Shown: positions 42,231 to 52,107 of the stretch, in pieces
Layout of the letters: every line of letters begins with the position of its first letter
How positions within the stretch are numbered: position 1 is the stretch's first letter
NCBI GenBank assembly: GCA_964433635.1
Contig: CAYSSG010000001.1
Location: 65,278-129,277, forward strand
Reading direction: 5' to 3'
DNA from: CAYSSG01 sp964433635
GTDB lineage: Bacteria; Atribacterota; Phoenicimicrobiia; Phoenicimicrobiales; Stramentimicrobiaceae
DNA length: 64,000 bases
Translations under genes and position numbers: made by a program
Notes under the pieces: model-generated
Databases searched by the model: none
Told to the model about the DNA's origin: nothing
Seen by the model: only the letters and a program-made list of their open reading frames with translations

Positions 42231-42983
42231 ATGGATGCTCTGATTTTAGCTGGAGCTACAGATTCAGGTACATTGGGAGAACATCACAAGGTAAATAATA
42301 AAGCTATGCTTCTGATTAACGATGTCCCCATGATTGAATACATCATAGATGCCTTGAACCAGGCACAGCATATCCATCATATTGCAGTGGTAGGCCCCCG
42401 TGATGAACTGTCACCTTATATTGAAAAAAAGGTTAGCAAAATACTTGATTCAACCGACTCCATTATTGAAAATATCAGGGTGGGTATCGATTATTTCAAT
42501 AATGAAAGGCAGATCATGACATTAACTTCAGATATCCCCTTAATTACCGGAGATATCATTGACCGCTTTATTGTACAATGCCAGGAATATGAAGCCTTTT
42601 TCTACTATCCATATATCCTTAAAGAAAACATTCTGAAGAAATATCCTGACACAATTCGTTCTTATATGGTGCTTAAAGAAGGAACTTTTTGCGGTGGAAA
42701 TGTAGCCATATTTTCTCCCATGTTGTTTGAAAAGAACAAGGCTTTACTTCATGAGCTGTACCAAAACCGAAAAGATGTCAGGAAGTATGCCGCCTTACTG
42801 GGAATAAAATTTATAATCAAATATTTATTCAAGTCTCTGACCATCAGGGAAATTGAAGATAGAGCCTGTGAGATTGTCGGGTATCCCGTTAAAGGAATTA
42901 TGGTAGCGGATCCTGAAATGATGATTGACCTGGATAAAATGAGTGATTATGAGATGATCCTGCAGATATTAAATGCATCTTAG
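42231..42983 (+). CDS. MobA-like nucleotidyltransferase family protein
   Basis: Glycosyltransferase-A-like NTP transferase, about 250 residues. N-terminal LILAGATDSG takes the place of the LAGGxSxRMG loop, and LTSDIPLITGDII is the metal-binding DxP region. The usual Arg-Met-Gly of MobA is missing, so the activated sugar or cofactor is unknown. GGAG lies six bases before ATG 42231. It lies between pyrG and rho, where some Firmicutes have murA or other genes. Partner and pathway cannot be given. Confidence 0.7.
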   Translation: MDALILAGATDSGTLGEHHKVNNKAMLLINDVPMIEYIIDALNQAQHIHHIAVVGPRDELSPYIEKKVSKILDSTDSIIENIRVGIDYFNNERQIMTLTSDIPLITGDIIDRFIVQCQEYEAFFYYPYILKENILKKYPDTIRSYMVLKEGTFCGGNVAIFSPMLFEKNKALLHELYQNRKDVRKYAALLGIKFIIKYLFKSLTIREIEDRACEIVGYPVKGIMVADPEMMIDLDKMSDYEMILQILNAS

Positions 42984-43025
42984 AACGATAAACCAAAGGA
43001 TTCAGTCAAAAAATTTTCTATATTA

Positions 43026-43054
43026 TTGTTTTTTAAAAGAAAGAGTGATATAAT
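43026..43054 (+). promoter_or_regulatory. Probable promoter of rho
   Basis: TTGTTT, a 17-base spacer and a perfect TATAAT lie 193 bases upstream of the rho start, leaving a leader of about 185 bases. The leader is AT-rich with no clear terminator hairpin. Confidence 0.5.
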
Positions 43055-43246
43055 TGTTTTGAAAAAATGACTCCAGGGTTATTCTTCACGAATTATGCCC
43101 CACTAAATCTCTTTACCGGATTCTGTTTATTATTTGAGGTTATAAATAAATCTGAATAAATGATAATCACTGTAGAAGGACACTGCAAATTAGTCTGTAT
43201 ATGGTCTTATTTATAAATTAATTAAATAACTTTAGGGGGTTTTATT

Positions 43247-44506
43247 TTGGAATTAAACGAGTTAAAGGAAATGAAAATTAATGAATTATGCAAAATTGCC
43301 AATGAGTATGACATCAATAACTGCGCTCGTATGAAAAAGACCGATCTCATCTTTACTATTTTAAAGGCACAGACTGAAAAAAAAGGATATATGTTTTCCG
43401 AGGGAATACTGGACATCATGAAAGAGGGATTTGGTTTTCTCCGGACCGGAGGATATCTGCCCAGCACCAATGATATCTACATTTCTCCCTCCCAGATTAA
43501 AAGGTTTAATTTAAGCAACGGGGATATTGTTTCCGGTCAGGTTCGTTATCCCAAGGAAGGTGAAAGGTACTTTGCTCTGCTGAAGGTAGAGGCAGTCAAC
43601 CATGAAGATCCGGACTTATCAAAGGAGCGGATTGACTTTGAGAATCTGACGCCCCTCTTCCCATTGGAGAGATTTAAGCTGGAAACCAAACCGGGTGAAT
43701 TATCTACCAGGGTCATCGATCTATTTGCCCCAATTGGAAAAGGACAGCGGGGACTTATTGTTTCACCGCCCAAAGCAGGAAAAACAATGCTGTTAGAAAA
43801 AATCGCCAATGGCATTATCGCCAACCATCCGGAAACCATTCTGATGATTTTACTGATTGATGAGAGACCTGAAGAGGTTACCAATATGAGACGCTCCGTT
43901 CTTCAGGCTGAGGTAATCAGTTCCACCTTTGACCAGCCGATTTCGAATCATATCAAGGTGGCTGAGATTGTACTGGAGAGAGCGAAGAGACTGGTTGAAC
44001 TGAAACATGATGTAGTCATTCTGCTTGATAGTATTACCAGATTAGCCCGGGCTTACAATTTGAATATTCCCACCAGCGGAAAGACCTTGTCTGGGGGTTT
44101 AGATTCGACTGCACTGTATTTTCCCAAGAGATTCTTTGGAGCAGCCAGGAATATTGAAGAGGGTGGCAGTCTGACGATCCTGGCAACTTCTCTTGTCGAG
44201 ACCGGAAGTCGTATGGATGATGTCATCTTTGAAGAATTCAAGGGGACGGGAAATATGGAATTACGTCTGGACCGGGAAATATCTGATAACCGAATCTTTC
44301 CTGCCATTGATATCAAGCGTTCAGGAACCAGAAAGGAAGAATTATTATTAGATGCTGAAGAATTAAGTAAAGTCTGGCTGATGAGGAGGGCTTTATCAAA
44401 TCAAAGCACCATTGATGCGATCAGTCTATTGCTGAACCGATTGAAAAAAACAAAAAGTAATTTTGATTTTTTGAACGCGATTAAGGACGAGAATAACACC
44501 CGTTAG
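43247..44506 (+). CDS. rho: Transcription termination factor Rho
   Basis: Hexameric RNA helicase that ends untranslated transcripts. 419 residues. N-terminal helical domain ([22 protein letters not shown]), cold-shock-like RNA-binding domain (about 55-130, EGFGFLR and [12 protein letters not shown]), Walker [10 protein letters not shown], Walker [17 protein letters not shown], the R-loop [20 protein letters not shown], typical of bicyclomycin-sensitive Rho. The start is TTG after AGGGGG. It heads rho-rpmE-tdk-thyX-prfA-prmC, the Bacillus order apart from thyX. Confidence 0.97.
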   Translation: MELNELKEMKINELCKIANEYDINNCARMKKTDLIFTILKAQTEKKGYMFSEGILDIMKEGFGFLRTGGYLPSTNDIYISPSQIKRFNLSNGDIVSGQVRYPKEGERYFALLKVEAVNHEDPDLSKERIDFENLTPLFPLERFKLETKPGELSTRVIDLFAPIGKGQRGLIVSPPKAGKTMLLEKIANGIIANHPETILMILLIDERPEEVTNMRRSVLQAEVISSTFDQPISNHIKVAEIVLERAKRLVELKHDVVILLDSITRLARAYNLNIPTSGKTLSGGLDSTALYFPKRFFGAARNIEEGGSLTILATSLVETGSRMDDVIFEEFKGTGNMELRLDREISDNRIFPAIDIKRSGTRKEELLLDAEELSKVWLMRRALSNQSTIDAISLLLNRLKKTKSNFDFLNAIKDENNTR

Positions 44507-44569
44507 CTTTTTGTTCGATCCTCTGTTAAACATGAAAATGATTTTTTTATGGAAATAGATAAATAGTTT

Positions 44570-44599
44570 TTGACGTTATGGCGTACCTTGTGATATAAT
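44570..44599 (+). promoter_or_regulatory. Promoter of rpmE
   Basis: TTGACG, an 18-base spacer and TATAAT lie 46 bases before the rpmE start, indicating independent expression from rho. Confidence 0.65.
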
Positions 44600-44644
44600 T
44601 TTTTCGAAATTTTAGGGTACTAATAAGAATGAAGGTAGGAAAAT

Positions 44645-44890
44645 ATGAAAAAAGGAATTCATCCCAAATATGGAAAGGCCAGAGTGATCTGTGCATGTGG
44701 AAACACTTTTGAAACACAATCCACAAAAGAGGAAATAAGGGTAGAGGTTTGTTCTGCCTGTCATCCATTCTTTACCGGTAAGCAAAAGATATTTGATTCT
44801 GCCGGGAGAGTGGAAAAATTTAACCGCAGATATAATTTAGAACAGGAATCAGATGAAGCAGGTGAAGACCAGACTCAAGAAGAGAAATAA
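44645..44890 (+). CDS. rpmE: Ribosomal protein L31 (zinc-binding type)
   Basis: Large-subunit protein of 81 residues. The C+ form: cysteines in ICACG and VCSAC bind zinc. [19 protein letters not shown] and HPFFTGKQK are family hallmarks. The C-terminal 15 residues form an extra acidic tail (Glu/Asp/Gln-rich), longer than in E. coli L31. GAAGGTAGG precedes the ATG. A terminator follows. Confidence 0.97.
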   Translation: MKKGIHPKYGKARVICACGNTFETQSTKEEIRVEVCSACHPFFTGKQKIFDSAGRVEKFNRRYNLEQESDEAGEDQTQEEK

Positions 44891-44940
44891 GTTAACGGTA
44901 TCATTACCATGAGAAGATATTTAATACTATAAGGAATGGT

Positions 44941-44970
44941 AAAAAACAGGGCATAGGCTCTGTTTTTTAT
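44941..44970 (+). terminator. Intrinsic terminator after rpmE
   Basis: AAAAAACAG/CTGTTTTTT with a G/C core and a T-run, 50 bases after the rpmE stop. The A-tract on the other side makes it potentially bidirectional. Confidence 0.8.
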
Positions 44971-45017
44971 TAGTCAAGATTCCCCAGCGTTATTTTAGCA
45001 AAAAAGGGAGGAACCTG

Positions 45018-45638
45018 ATGCACGAAACCTGTGCTGGTGGCAGTATTGAAGTGATTTGTGGAAGCATGTTCAGCGGAAAGAGTGAAGAGCTGATAAGAAG
45101 AATCCGCCGGGTGCAGATAGCCAGGAAAAAAGCAGAGATTTTTAAGCCATTAATTGATAATCGCTATCAGGTACGCTATATCAATTCTCATAATGGCAGC
45201 AGGATAGAAGCCGTCTGTATAGAAAAATCGGAAGAAATACTGGCAAAGATTAAACAGGACACTGAAGTTATTGCGATTGATGAAGCGCAATTTTTCGACA
45301 TGAAAATCGTCGAGGTTTGTCAGGTGTTGGCTGACCAGGGCAAAAGAGTCATTGTAGCGGGACTGGACCAGAACTTCCGGGGTGAGCCGTTTGGCCCAAT
45401 GCCCGATTTACTGGCCATTGCTGAATATGTGGATAAGCTGCATGCCATCTGCATGGTATGTGGAAGACCTGCAACACGGACCCAGCGACTGGTAAATGGC
45501 AAACCGGCTGATTATCATGATCCCACCATTCTCATCGGTGCCAAGGAAAGTTATGAAGCCAGATGTCGTCAACATCACCAGGTAACAAACAGGCAGATAA
45601 ACAGCAATAAGAAGTGCAAGAAACAGGAATTGGGATAG
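45018..45638 (+). CDS. tdk: Thymidine kinase
   Basis: Salvages thymidine to dTMP. 206 residues, type II thymidine kinase: P-loop [18 protein letters not shown] (catalytic Glu region), and a zinc site made of CMVCGRPA and CRQHH. GGGAGGAACCTG precedes the ATG. thyX follows three bases after its stop, so salvage and de novo dTMP routes are co-translated. Confidence 0.96.
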   Translation: MHETCAGGSIEVICGSMFSGKSEELIRRIRRVQIARKKAEIFKPLIDNRYQVRYINSHNGSRIEAVCIEKSEEILAKIKQDTEVIAIDEAQFFDMKIVEVCQVLADQGKRVIVAGLDQNFRGEPFGPMPDLLAIAEYVDKLHAICMVCGRPATRTQRLVNGKPADYHDPTILIGAKESYEARCRQHHQVTNRQINSNKKCKKQELG

Positions 45639-45641
45639 GAT

Positions 45642-46355
45642 ATGAAAGTCCAACTGATTAACTTTACCGAGAATCCGGAAAAGACCGTTGCCCAGTCAGC
45701 CATGTTATGTTATTCATCCAGGACAATTCCGGAGATTGAAGCATCTACTGATGGAGAGAAACAGAAAAAACTGATAGAGAAGATTATAAAGATGGGACAC
45801 TATTCAGTTTTAGAGCATGTATGTTTTACTTTCGGCATCGAAAATATCTCCCGGGTTACTTCTCATCAGCTGGTCAGACATCGCATTGCTTCTTTTTCTC
45901 AAAGAAGCCAAAGATATGTTAAGGAGGGCAATGAACCTCAATATACCCTTCCTGAAACAATAAAAGACGACTCATATCTATCAGTGAAATTTCAGGAACA
46001 TTCTACAGCGGCCTATCATCTCTACCGGGAGATGTTAACAAAAGGTATACCAGCTGAGGATGCCCGTTACATTTTACCCCAGGCGATCCATACCAGTATC
46101 ATCTTTACTGCAAATGCCAGAGAGCTGCTTCATTTTTTCAGATTGAGATGCTGCAATCGGGCTCAATGGGAAATCAGGGCATTAGCTATTGAGATGTTAC
46201 GATTAGTCAAGAATATTGCACCTGTCATCTTTATGAGTGCCGGACCTCCCTGTGCAACAGGCCCCTGTCCAGAAGGAGGAATGTCCTGTGGACATCCCTG
46301 GAAAAAGTCGATTTTCATGGATGCGAAAGGAGAATCGGTTGCTGAAGATCGATGA
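45642..46355 (+). CDS. thyX: Flavin-dependent thymidylate synthase
   Basis: Makes dTMP from dUMP using FAD, NADPH and methylene-tetrahydrofolate. 237 residues. The ThyX motif RHRxxS reads RHRIASFSQRSQRY (residues about 77-90); FADH and dUMP contacts are expected here. The C-terminus CGHPWKK is family-typical. No thyA is seen in the window. TAGGATATG gives a weak ribosome site; translation is probably coupled to tdk. Confidence 0.95.
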   Translation: MKVQLINFTENPEKTVAQSAMLCYSSRTIPEIEASTDGEKQKKLIEKIIKMGHYSVLEHVCFTFGIENISRVTSHQLVRHRIASFSQRSQRYVKEGNEPQYTLPETIKDDSYLSVKFQEHSTAAYHLYREMLTKGIPAEDARYILPQAIHTSIIFTANARELLHFFRLRCCNRAQWEIRALAIEMLRLVKNIAPVIFMSAGPPCATGPCPEGGMSCGHPWKKSIFMDAKGESVAEDR

Positions 46356-46420
46356 GTCATTCATTGCATTTTTTATTTTCATATCACCATAAGAGGATAA
46401 TAGGAAAGCATTGAGGAAGT

Positions 46421-47464
46421 ATGTTTAAAGAATTGGAAGAGATGGAAAAGGAATATCAGGATTTAAACCAACGCTTGTCTGATCCGAAAATCATTGCCGA
46501 CCAGGAACAATTCCAGAAATTAGCGAAAAGGCACAGTGAGATAGCCAGAACTGTGCAGCTTTATGATGAATACAAGAGAATTGAAAAGAATATCGTTGAA
46601 AATGAACAATTCAAAAAGGAAGAGAGCGATCCCGAGCTAAAAGATTTAGTCGACGAAGAGATTGCTTCACTTGGACAGCAGAGAGAAAAAATGAAAGAAG
46701 AATTAACGACCTTATTATTTCCAGAAGATCCCAGGAATAAGAAGAATATTATTGTGGAGATCAGAGCAGGAGCAGGAGGAGATGAAGCAGCTCTCTTTGT
46801 AAGTGACCTTTATCGCATGTACTCACGTTTTGCAGAAAGAAATCATTGGAAGGTAGAGATCATGAGTTCCAACCCGACTGAAATCGGAGGATTTAAGGAG
46901 ATCATTTTTGATATTTCCGGTAAGAATGTTTATGGCTCATTAAAGCTGGAAAGCGGTGTTCACCGTGTTCAGAGGATTCCCGTAACAGAATCAGGAGGAA
47001 GAATTCATACTTCTACTGTTACGGTTGCCATTCTGCCGGAGGTTGAGGAGATTGAAATGGAGCTCAATCCCAATGATCTGAAAATTGACCGTTTCCGCTC
47101 AACCGGTCCTGGTGGTCAAAGTGTGAATACGACTGATTCTGCAGTAAGAGTTACCCATATTCCTACCGGTATTGTGGTTTCCTGTCAGGATGAAAAATCA
47201 CAGCATAAAAATAAAGCCAAGGCATTAAAAATATTGAGGGCTCGCTTATTGGATAGACTGCAGGGTGAACAGAACAGAGAGATCGATCAACAGAGAAAAA
47301 AGCAGGTGGGAACCGGTGATCGCAGTGAGCGGATCAGGACGTATAACTTTCCCCAGAATCGGATTTCCGACCATCGTATTAATGTGAATTTCCATAACCT
47401 GGAAGAGATTCTTGACGGCAATTTATTTGACCTGATCAGGTCATTAAAAGAAAAGCAAGCATAA
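46421..47464 (+). CDS. prfA: Peptide chain release factor 1
   Basis: Ends translation at UAA and UAG. 347 residues. N-terminal helical domain, then the anticodon-loop domain and the catalytic GGQ loop (GPGGQSVNTTDSAVR) whose Gln is methylated by PrmC, encoded next. The EIRAGAGGDEAALF motif (about 110) is typical. TTGAGGAAGT precedes the ATG. prmC starts directly after the stop. Confidence 0.97.
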   Translation: MFKELEEMEKEYQDLNQRLSDPKIIADQEQFQKLAKRHSEIARTVQLYDEYKRIEKNIVENEQFKKEESDPELKDLVDEEIASLGQQREKMKEELTTLLFPEDPRNKKNIIVEIRAGAGGDEAALFVSDLYRMYSRFAERNHWKVEIMSSNPTEIGGFKEIIFDISGKNVYGSLKLESGVHRVQRIPVTESGGRIHTSTVTVAILPEVEEIEMELNPNDLKIDRFRSTGPGGQSVNTTDSAVRVTHIPTGIVVSCQDEKSQHKNKAKALKILRARLLDRLQGEQNREIDQQRKKQVGTGDRSERIRTYNFPQNRISDHRINVNFHNLEEILDGNLFDLIRSLKEKQA

Positions 47465-48400
47465 ATGTCTGCTGGCAAGCTCCAAAATAGGATGAATACG
47501 GAGAAGAAGAATATCGGAGATCTTTTGGCTGAGGGTGAAAATCTGCTGCAAAAAAGCGGTAGCTTGATTCCCGGAGAGGAAGCAGTCATCCTCTTGAGTT
47601 ATCTGCTGAGAATGAATAGGAGTCATCTATTTCTGAACAGGACCATGAATGTATCTTCCCTGAAGGTACAGCTTTATCATCAGTGGATACACAAGAGATG
47701 CAGTGGTAAACCTGTTCAGTACATTACCGGCTTTCAGAATTTTATGGGCTTGGAATTCAAAGTATCACAGGGGGTGTTCATTCCCCGTCCGGAGACAGAA
47801 ATACTGGTGGAAAAGATTCTCCATATCATAAAAGCCATTCCTGAAAAGGATAAGATTTTCTTACTGGATATAGGTGTGGGCTCAGGTGTCATACCTGTTG
47901 CAATCCTGCACTATCTTAAAAACATTCCCCTGGATATTCATTTTCATGTTATAGATATTTCCCGGAAAGCCATTCAACTGGCCAGAGAAAATGCCCGAAG
48001 ATTCCACTGTGAAGACAGAATTGATTTCCATCAGGGCGATATGTTTATTCCTTTGCAGAATACAGGTAATCCCATGCATTTCAATGGGATTATATCAAAT
48101 CCCCCCTATATTGATGCGGATGAATGGGATGAACTAAAGGACGAAGTACGACTTTATGAACCCCGAGAAGCACTTTACGGAGGAATAGATGGACTGGACT
48201 TTTATCGGAAAATCATTCAGCAATCTCCCGCCTATTTAAAGAGAAATGGTTTTTTAGCCCTGGAAATAGGTCACAAACAAAAAGATGCTCTCTGTCAGAT
48301 GTTTACCAAAAATGGCAGTTATCAAGACGATGTGACCGCATTTTGTGATTATTATCAGAATGACAGGGGAATCATAGCGTTTTTCAGGGGTGAAGTGTAG
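47465..48400 (+). CDS. prmC: Release-factor glutamine methyltransferase
   Basis: Methylates the GGQ glutamine of release factors with S-adenosylmethionine. 311 residues. An N-terminal helical bundle precedes the class I methyltransferase domain: FIPRPETEILVE, LDIGVGSGVIPVA (SAM loop) and the catalytic SNPPYI. The start is at or near the prfA stop (ATG 47465; ATG 47492 possible). Overlaps the ORF start region of the following phosphatase gene only if a long upstream start is used. Confidence 0.95.
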   Translation: MSAGKLQNRMNTEKKNIGDLLAEGENLLQKSGSLIPGEEAVILLSYLLRMNRSHLFLNRTMNVSSLKVQLYHQWIHKRCSGKPVQYITGFQNFMGLEFKVSQGVFIPRPETEILVEKILHIIKAIPEKDKIFLLDIGVGSGVIPVAILHYLKNIPLDIHFHVIDISRKAIQLARENARRFHCEDRIDFHQGDMFIPLQNTGNPMHFNGIISNPPYIDADEWDELKDEVRLYEPREALYGGIDGLDFYRKIIQQSPAYLKRNGFLALEIGHKQKDALCQMFTKNGSYQDDVTAFCDYYQNDRGIIAFFRGEV

Positions 48401-48419
48401 GAAAAGTAAGAGGAGAATA

Positions 48420-48896
48420 TTGGACAAAAATATTATTTTATTTGTATGTACGGGAAACACCTGTCGCAGCGTCATTGCTCATGCCCTCTTTCAGAGATGG
48501 AAGGATGAACTGTCCCCGGGACTGGATTATAAGGCGGATTCAGCAGGAATAGCTGCTTTTGAAGGCGCACCATCTACAGATGAAGCCATTCTCTGCATGG
48601 CTAAATACGGACTTGATATTACAAATCACCGGTCCAAGATGGTCAATCAAAAACTGGTACAAAATTCTTCCTATATTTTTACCATGACCCATCAGCAGGA
48701 AGACTTTCTAAAGCAGCATTTTCCATCGGACAGAGATAAAATTTTTTTACTGAAGTCTTTCTGCAATCCAAAAATAAGCATTTATCATCGGGATATTATG
48801 GATCCCGTCGGTAAAGGCTTGTCTGATTATGAAAAAACCTGTCGCCAGCTGGAAGGGGAGATTAAAAGATTAATTTATCGTTTAAGAGAGGAGTAG
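48420..48896 (+). CDS. YwlE-like low-molecular-weight phosphatase
   Basis: Low-molecular-weight protein tyrosine phosphatase fold of about 158 residues. The P-loop Cx5R reads VCTGNTCRS (Cys10, Arg16), with the general-acid Asp in MDPVGK. Thr11 after the nucleophile is the residue linked to arginine-phosphate specificity in YwlE, against Leu/Ile in tyrosine phosphatases. TTG 48420 follows AAGAGGAG; a GTG at 48390 overlaps prmC but has no site. No McsB kinase is in the window. Confidence 0.85.
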   Translation: MDKNIILFVCTGNTCRSVIAHALFQRWKDELSPGLDYKADSAGIAAFEGAPSTDEAILCMAKYGLDITNHRSKMVNQKLVQNSSYIFTMTHQQEDFLKQHFPSDRDKIFLLKSFCNPKISIYHRDIMDPVGKGLSDYEKTCRQLEGEIKRLIYRLREE

Positions 48897-48900
48897 AAAA

Positions 48901-49350
48901 ATGAAAAAAATTGCCATCGGGAGCGATCACGGAGGATTTCATCTGAAGACAGAGATTATAGCTTATCTTAAAGAAATGGGATATGTTTATCATGATTTTG
49001 GATGTTACAACGCTGAACCTTCAGACTATCCGGATTTAGCGCTCAAAGTCGGGCAGTCTGTTGTCAGTGAAGAATATCCATACGGAATTCTGATATGCGG
49101 TACAGGTATCGGCATGTCTATTGCTGCCAATAAAATAAAAGGAATCAGGGCTGCTTTATGTCATGACACCTTCTCAGCCAGGATGACGAGAGAACATAAT
49201 AATTCCAATATTCTAACCATGGGAGGAAGAGTAATCGGAGCAGGTCTGGCTAAAGAAATTGTTAAAATATGGTTGACTGCGGAATTCAGCGGGGTAAAAC
49301 GCCATATTATTCGTTTACAGAAAGTGAATGAGATTACAGAACATCAATAA
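48901..49350 (+). CDS. rpiB: Ribose-5-phosphate isomerase B
   Basis: Interconverts ribose 5-phosphate and ribulose 5-phosphate in the pentose phosphate pathway. 149 residues; GSDHGGFHLK at the N-terminus, YPDLALKVG, the active-site CGTGIGMSIAANK with catalytic Cys, and a later NILTMGGRVIG. AGAGGAG precedes the ATG, four bases after the phosphatase stop. In Bacillus ywlE-ywlF has the same order. Confidence 0.95.
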   Translation: MKKIAIGSDHGGFHLKTEIIAYLKEMGYVYHDFGCYNAEPSDYPDLALKVGQSVVSEEYPYGILICGTGIGMSIAANKIKGIRAALCHDTFSARMTREHNNSNILTMGGRVIGAGLAKEIVKIWLTAEFSGVKRHIIRLQKVNEITEHQ

Positions 49351-49418
49351 AGACCGATCATGATATTGACTGTGTGTCATCATATATGATGAAATCAAGA
49401 TACTAAGGAGGATTTATT

Positions 49419-50048
49419 TTGAAAGATATTACAATTCTGGATCATCCCCTGATTCAGCACAAACTGACCATGATCAGGAATAAAAAAACAAATGTGAAGG
49501 ATTTTCGTGATCTTGTGGATGAATTGTCAAATCTGATGGCTTATGAAGTAACCCGTGATATTGAGCTTAAAGAGGTCAGCATAGAGACGCCCATAGCAAA
49601 AACAAAAGGGAAAATCATACACGGGAAAAAAATGGCTATTGTGGCAATATTAAGGGCCGGATTGGGGATGGTTGACGGTGTATTGAAGTTAATTCCTTCA
49701 GCTAAGGTGGGACATATCGGAATATACCGTGACCCGGAAACATTAAAACCGATCAGCTATTATGCGAAATTACCAAAAGATATTGATAAAAGGGATGTGA
49801 TCATATTAGATCCGATGCTGGCGACAGGCGGAACAGCTGTAGCGACGATTGAATATGTCAAGAAGTTCACTAAGTCAAATATCAAATTCATGTGTCTTGT
49901 AGCTGCTCCGGAGGGTATCAGGATGGTCCAGAAACATTTTCCCGATGTCATGATTTATACAGCGACTGTAGATGAAGGCTTGAACGCGCATGCCTACATT
50001 GTTCCAGGATTGGGTGATGCCGGTGACCGTCTGTTCGGAACGAAATAA
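49419..50048 (+). CDS. upp: Uracil phosphoribosyltransferase
   Basis: Salvages uracil to UMP using PRPP. 209 residues of the expected length. The PRPP loop reads [17 protein letters not shown], the uracil-binding part is [12 protein letters not shown], and the RAGLGM motif marks the family. The start is TTG after AAGGAGG. It ends at a 250-base repeat-rich region. Confidence 0.97.
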   Translation: MKDITILDHPLIQHKLTMIRNKKTNVKDFRDLVDELSNLMAYEVTRDIELKEVSIETPIAKTKGKIIHGKKMAIVAILRAGLGMVDGVLKLIPSAKVGHIGIYRDPETLKPISYYAKLPKDIDKRDVIILDPMLATGGTAVATIEYVKKFTKSNIKFMCLVAAPEGIRMVQKHFPDVMIYTATVDEGLNAHAYIVPGLGDAGDRLFGTK

Positions 50049-50050
50049 AA

Positions 50051-50290
50051 TAGTATACCGTATATGGTATATGGTATATCGTTCAATGCTGTAAGTATAA
50101 AAGAAAGCCTAAAATCTAAATGACCGGAATGAATGAAAAAGAATTTTTCTTGTTTTATAAATTATAACAGAGCCCATGTCCGTATAGGTAAAGAATTAAA
50201 AGTGGTGATTAACTGTAATATTATTGACTGATTTTAACGTTATATAATATTACGGTATAATACGTTATACATTATACGGTATACGTTATA
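50051..50290. repeat. MITE-like element with imperfect terminal inverted repeats
   Basis: The 262-base space between upp and the dCMP deaminase gene has no visible gene. Its left end (GTATACCGTATATGG, 50053-50067) is nearly the reverse complement of the right end (CATTATACGGTATAC, 50270-50284; about 12 to 13 of 15 match). The right end contains several TATACGTTATAC-like units. The left end resembles the start of the uvrB-uvrA spacer. No target duplication could be defined by eye. Confidence 0.5.
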
Positions 50291-50310
50291 CGTTTTTGGA
50301 GGTTTTCAAT

Positions 50311-50754
50311 ATGTCCAGACCTTCCTGGGATCGATATTTTATGGATATTGCTGACCTGGTGGCAAGCCGTTCAACCTGTTTAAGGAGAAAAGTGGGAGCA
50401 GTTATCGTAAAAGAACGGCGAATCTTAACTACCGGATATAATGGAGCTCCCAGCGGATTGCCTCATTGTGAAATCGTGGGTTGTTTACGTGAAAAATTCT
50501 CAATTCCATCCGGTCAGCAGCAGGAATTATGCAGGGGATTGCACGCTGAACAGAATGCAATCATCCAGGCTGCTTTACATGGTATCAGTATTCAGAGCAG
50601 TTATCTTTACTGTACGGATCAACCCTGTATTACCTGCTCAAAGATGATCATTAATGCGGGAATTATCAGAGTATTTTATCGCAAGGATTATCCTGATGAA
50701 ATTGCCAGAAATCTATTACAGGAAGCAGGTATCGAAGAGGTGCAGTATGACTGA
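50311..50754 (+). CDS. dCMP deaminase
   Basis: Cytidine/deoxycytidylate deaminase fold of 147 residues. The zinc motifs HAEQNAII and PCITCSKM contain the His, the catalytic Glu and the two cysteines. With PSWDRYFM at the start and the TGYNGAPSG motif, it is closest to ComEB/dCMP deaminase, which makes dUMP for ThyX. GGAGG precedes ATG 50311; an upstream TTG at 50296 is in frame but lies inside the ribosome site. Overlaps wecB by eight bases. Confidence 0.92.
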   Translation: MSRPSWDRYFMDIADLVASRSTCLRRKVGAVIVKERRILTTGYNGAPSGLPHCEIVGCLREKFSIPSGQQQELCRGLHAEQNAIIQAALHGISIQSSYLYCTDQPCITCSKMIINAGIIRVFYRKDYPDEIARNLLQEAGIEEVQYD

Positions 50755-51925
50755 ATGCAGGAGTCAGAAGATTAAAATCGCTTTTATTTTCGGTACCCGT
50801 CCGGAAACCGTAAAAATGTTTCCTGTTATCAGTGAGGCAAGAAGATACCCCTCCTGGATTGATCCGGTGGTCATATTGACAGCTCAGCACCGGGAGATGA
50901 TGGATCAGATGATTCATCATTTTCAGATAGTCCCGGATATCGATTTGAATATTATGAGACATGGTCAGTCATTATCCCAAATAAACACCAGGGCATTGCT
51001 GAAATTAGAAAAAGTTCTGAAGGAAAACCATCCTGATCTGGTGATGGTGCAGGGTGATACGACCACCACCTTTTCGGGTGCGCTGGCTGCTTTTTATCAA
51101 AAGATAAAGGTTGGGCATATTGAAGCGGGATTGAGGACAGAGAATAAATATTATCCTTTTCCCGAAGAGATGAATCGTCGGTTGACAACGGTCCTGACAG
51201 ATTATCATTTTACACCAACAGAAACGACAGCACAGCTACTCTTGCGTGAAGGAATACCAGAGGAAAATATTTTTATCTCCGGAAACACAGTTATTGATGC
51301 ATTGCAATCGATGCAGGATCGTCATTATCAATTTAATGATTCCAGATTGAATGCGGTATTGAGCAGGGGAAAAGCCATCTTGCTGGTAACCATGCATCGC
51401 CGGGAAAATTGGGGAAAGCCATTGGAAAATCTTTGCCAGGCATTATGTCAGATTAACAGGAAATTTGAAAATCTGTTCATTATATTCCCGGTACATAAAA
51501 ATCCCATTTTAAGGAAGGTTTGTTTAACCCGCTTGGGAGAAGAAAAAAATGTCATTCTATCAGAACCTCTGGATTATCGGGAAATGGTTAATTTGATGGC
51601 TCGGTCTACATTGATTCTGACTGATTCAGGTGGAATTCAGGAGGAAGCTCCGGCTTTGGGGAAGCCGGTACTTATATTGAGAGATGAAACTGAAAGACCG
51701 GAAGTAATCAAGATCGGAGCTGCGAAACTGGTAGGTAATGAAACAGACACGATCATCAGAGAAACAGAAAAATTATTATCCAATGCAGATGATTATGGAA
51801 AAATGGTTACCAGGCAATCACCTTACGGAGATGGTCATGCTGCCAGAAGAATTATAGAGTATATTCTCTTTCGATATCATTATCTGGATAAAAGACCGGA
51901 TGATTTTCATTTCAACCCCCGCTGA
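50747..51925 (+). CDS. wecB: UDP-N-acetylglucosamine 2-epimerase
   Basis: Non-hydrolysing epimerase making UDP-ManNAc for surface polysaccharide. 392 residues. [22 protein letters not shown] (catalytic Asp), [24 protein letters not shown] (Glu), HRRENWG and [11 protein letters not shown] are all family motifs. ATG 50747 overlaps the deaminase stop by eight bases, with GAGG six bases upstream, so a long upstream frame extension is not coding. Same location as mnaA in Bacillus next to upp. Confidence 0.95.
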   Translation: MTECRSQKIKIAFIFGTRPETVKMFPVISEARRYPSWIDPVVILTAQHREMMDQMIHHFQIVPDIDLNIMRHGQSLSQINTRALLKLEKVLKENHPDLVMVQGDTTTTFSGALAAFYQKIKVGHIEAGLRTENKYYPFPEEMNRRLTTVLTDYHFTPTETTAQLLLREGIPEENIFISGNTVIDALQSMQDRHYQFNDSRLNAVLSRGKAILLVTMHRRENWGKPLENLCQALCQINRKFENLFIIFPVHKNPILRKVCLTRLGEEKNVILSEPLDYREMVNLMARSTLILTDSGGIQEEAPALGKPVLILRDETERPEVIKIGAAKLVGNETDTIIRETEKLLSNADDYGKMVTRQSPYGDGHAARRIIEYILFRYHYLDKRPDDFHFNPR

Positions 51926-51970
51926 TTTTTTCTGCAAAATAGATAAATAAGTCATCAGTTATTATGTTAT

Positions 51971-51993
51971 AATAAAAAATACTATTTTTTATT
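51971..51993. terminator. A/T-only hairpin after wecB
   Basis: AATAAAAAAT pairs with ATTTTTTATT around a three-base loop, a purely A/T inverted repeat between wecB and the rhomboid gene. It could be a weak terminator in either direction. Confidence 0.4.
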
Positions 51994-52107
51994 GCACAAT
52001 ATGAATGAGCCAGATTCTACTGCCTCTGATATTGTTTGGCTATAAGCGAAGAGAATAGAATATAACTGAAAGGAATTTTGGGGGGAGTTACTCCTCATGG
52101 CGGTATT

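Noticed and set aside
50654..50746. 31-residue N-terminal extension of WecB
   Set aside because: The stretch overlaps the dCMP deaminase gene; ATG 50747 has its own ribosome site and gives the conserved N-terminus.
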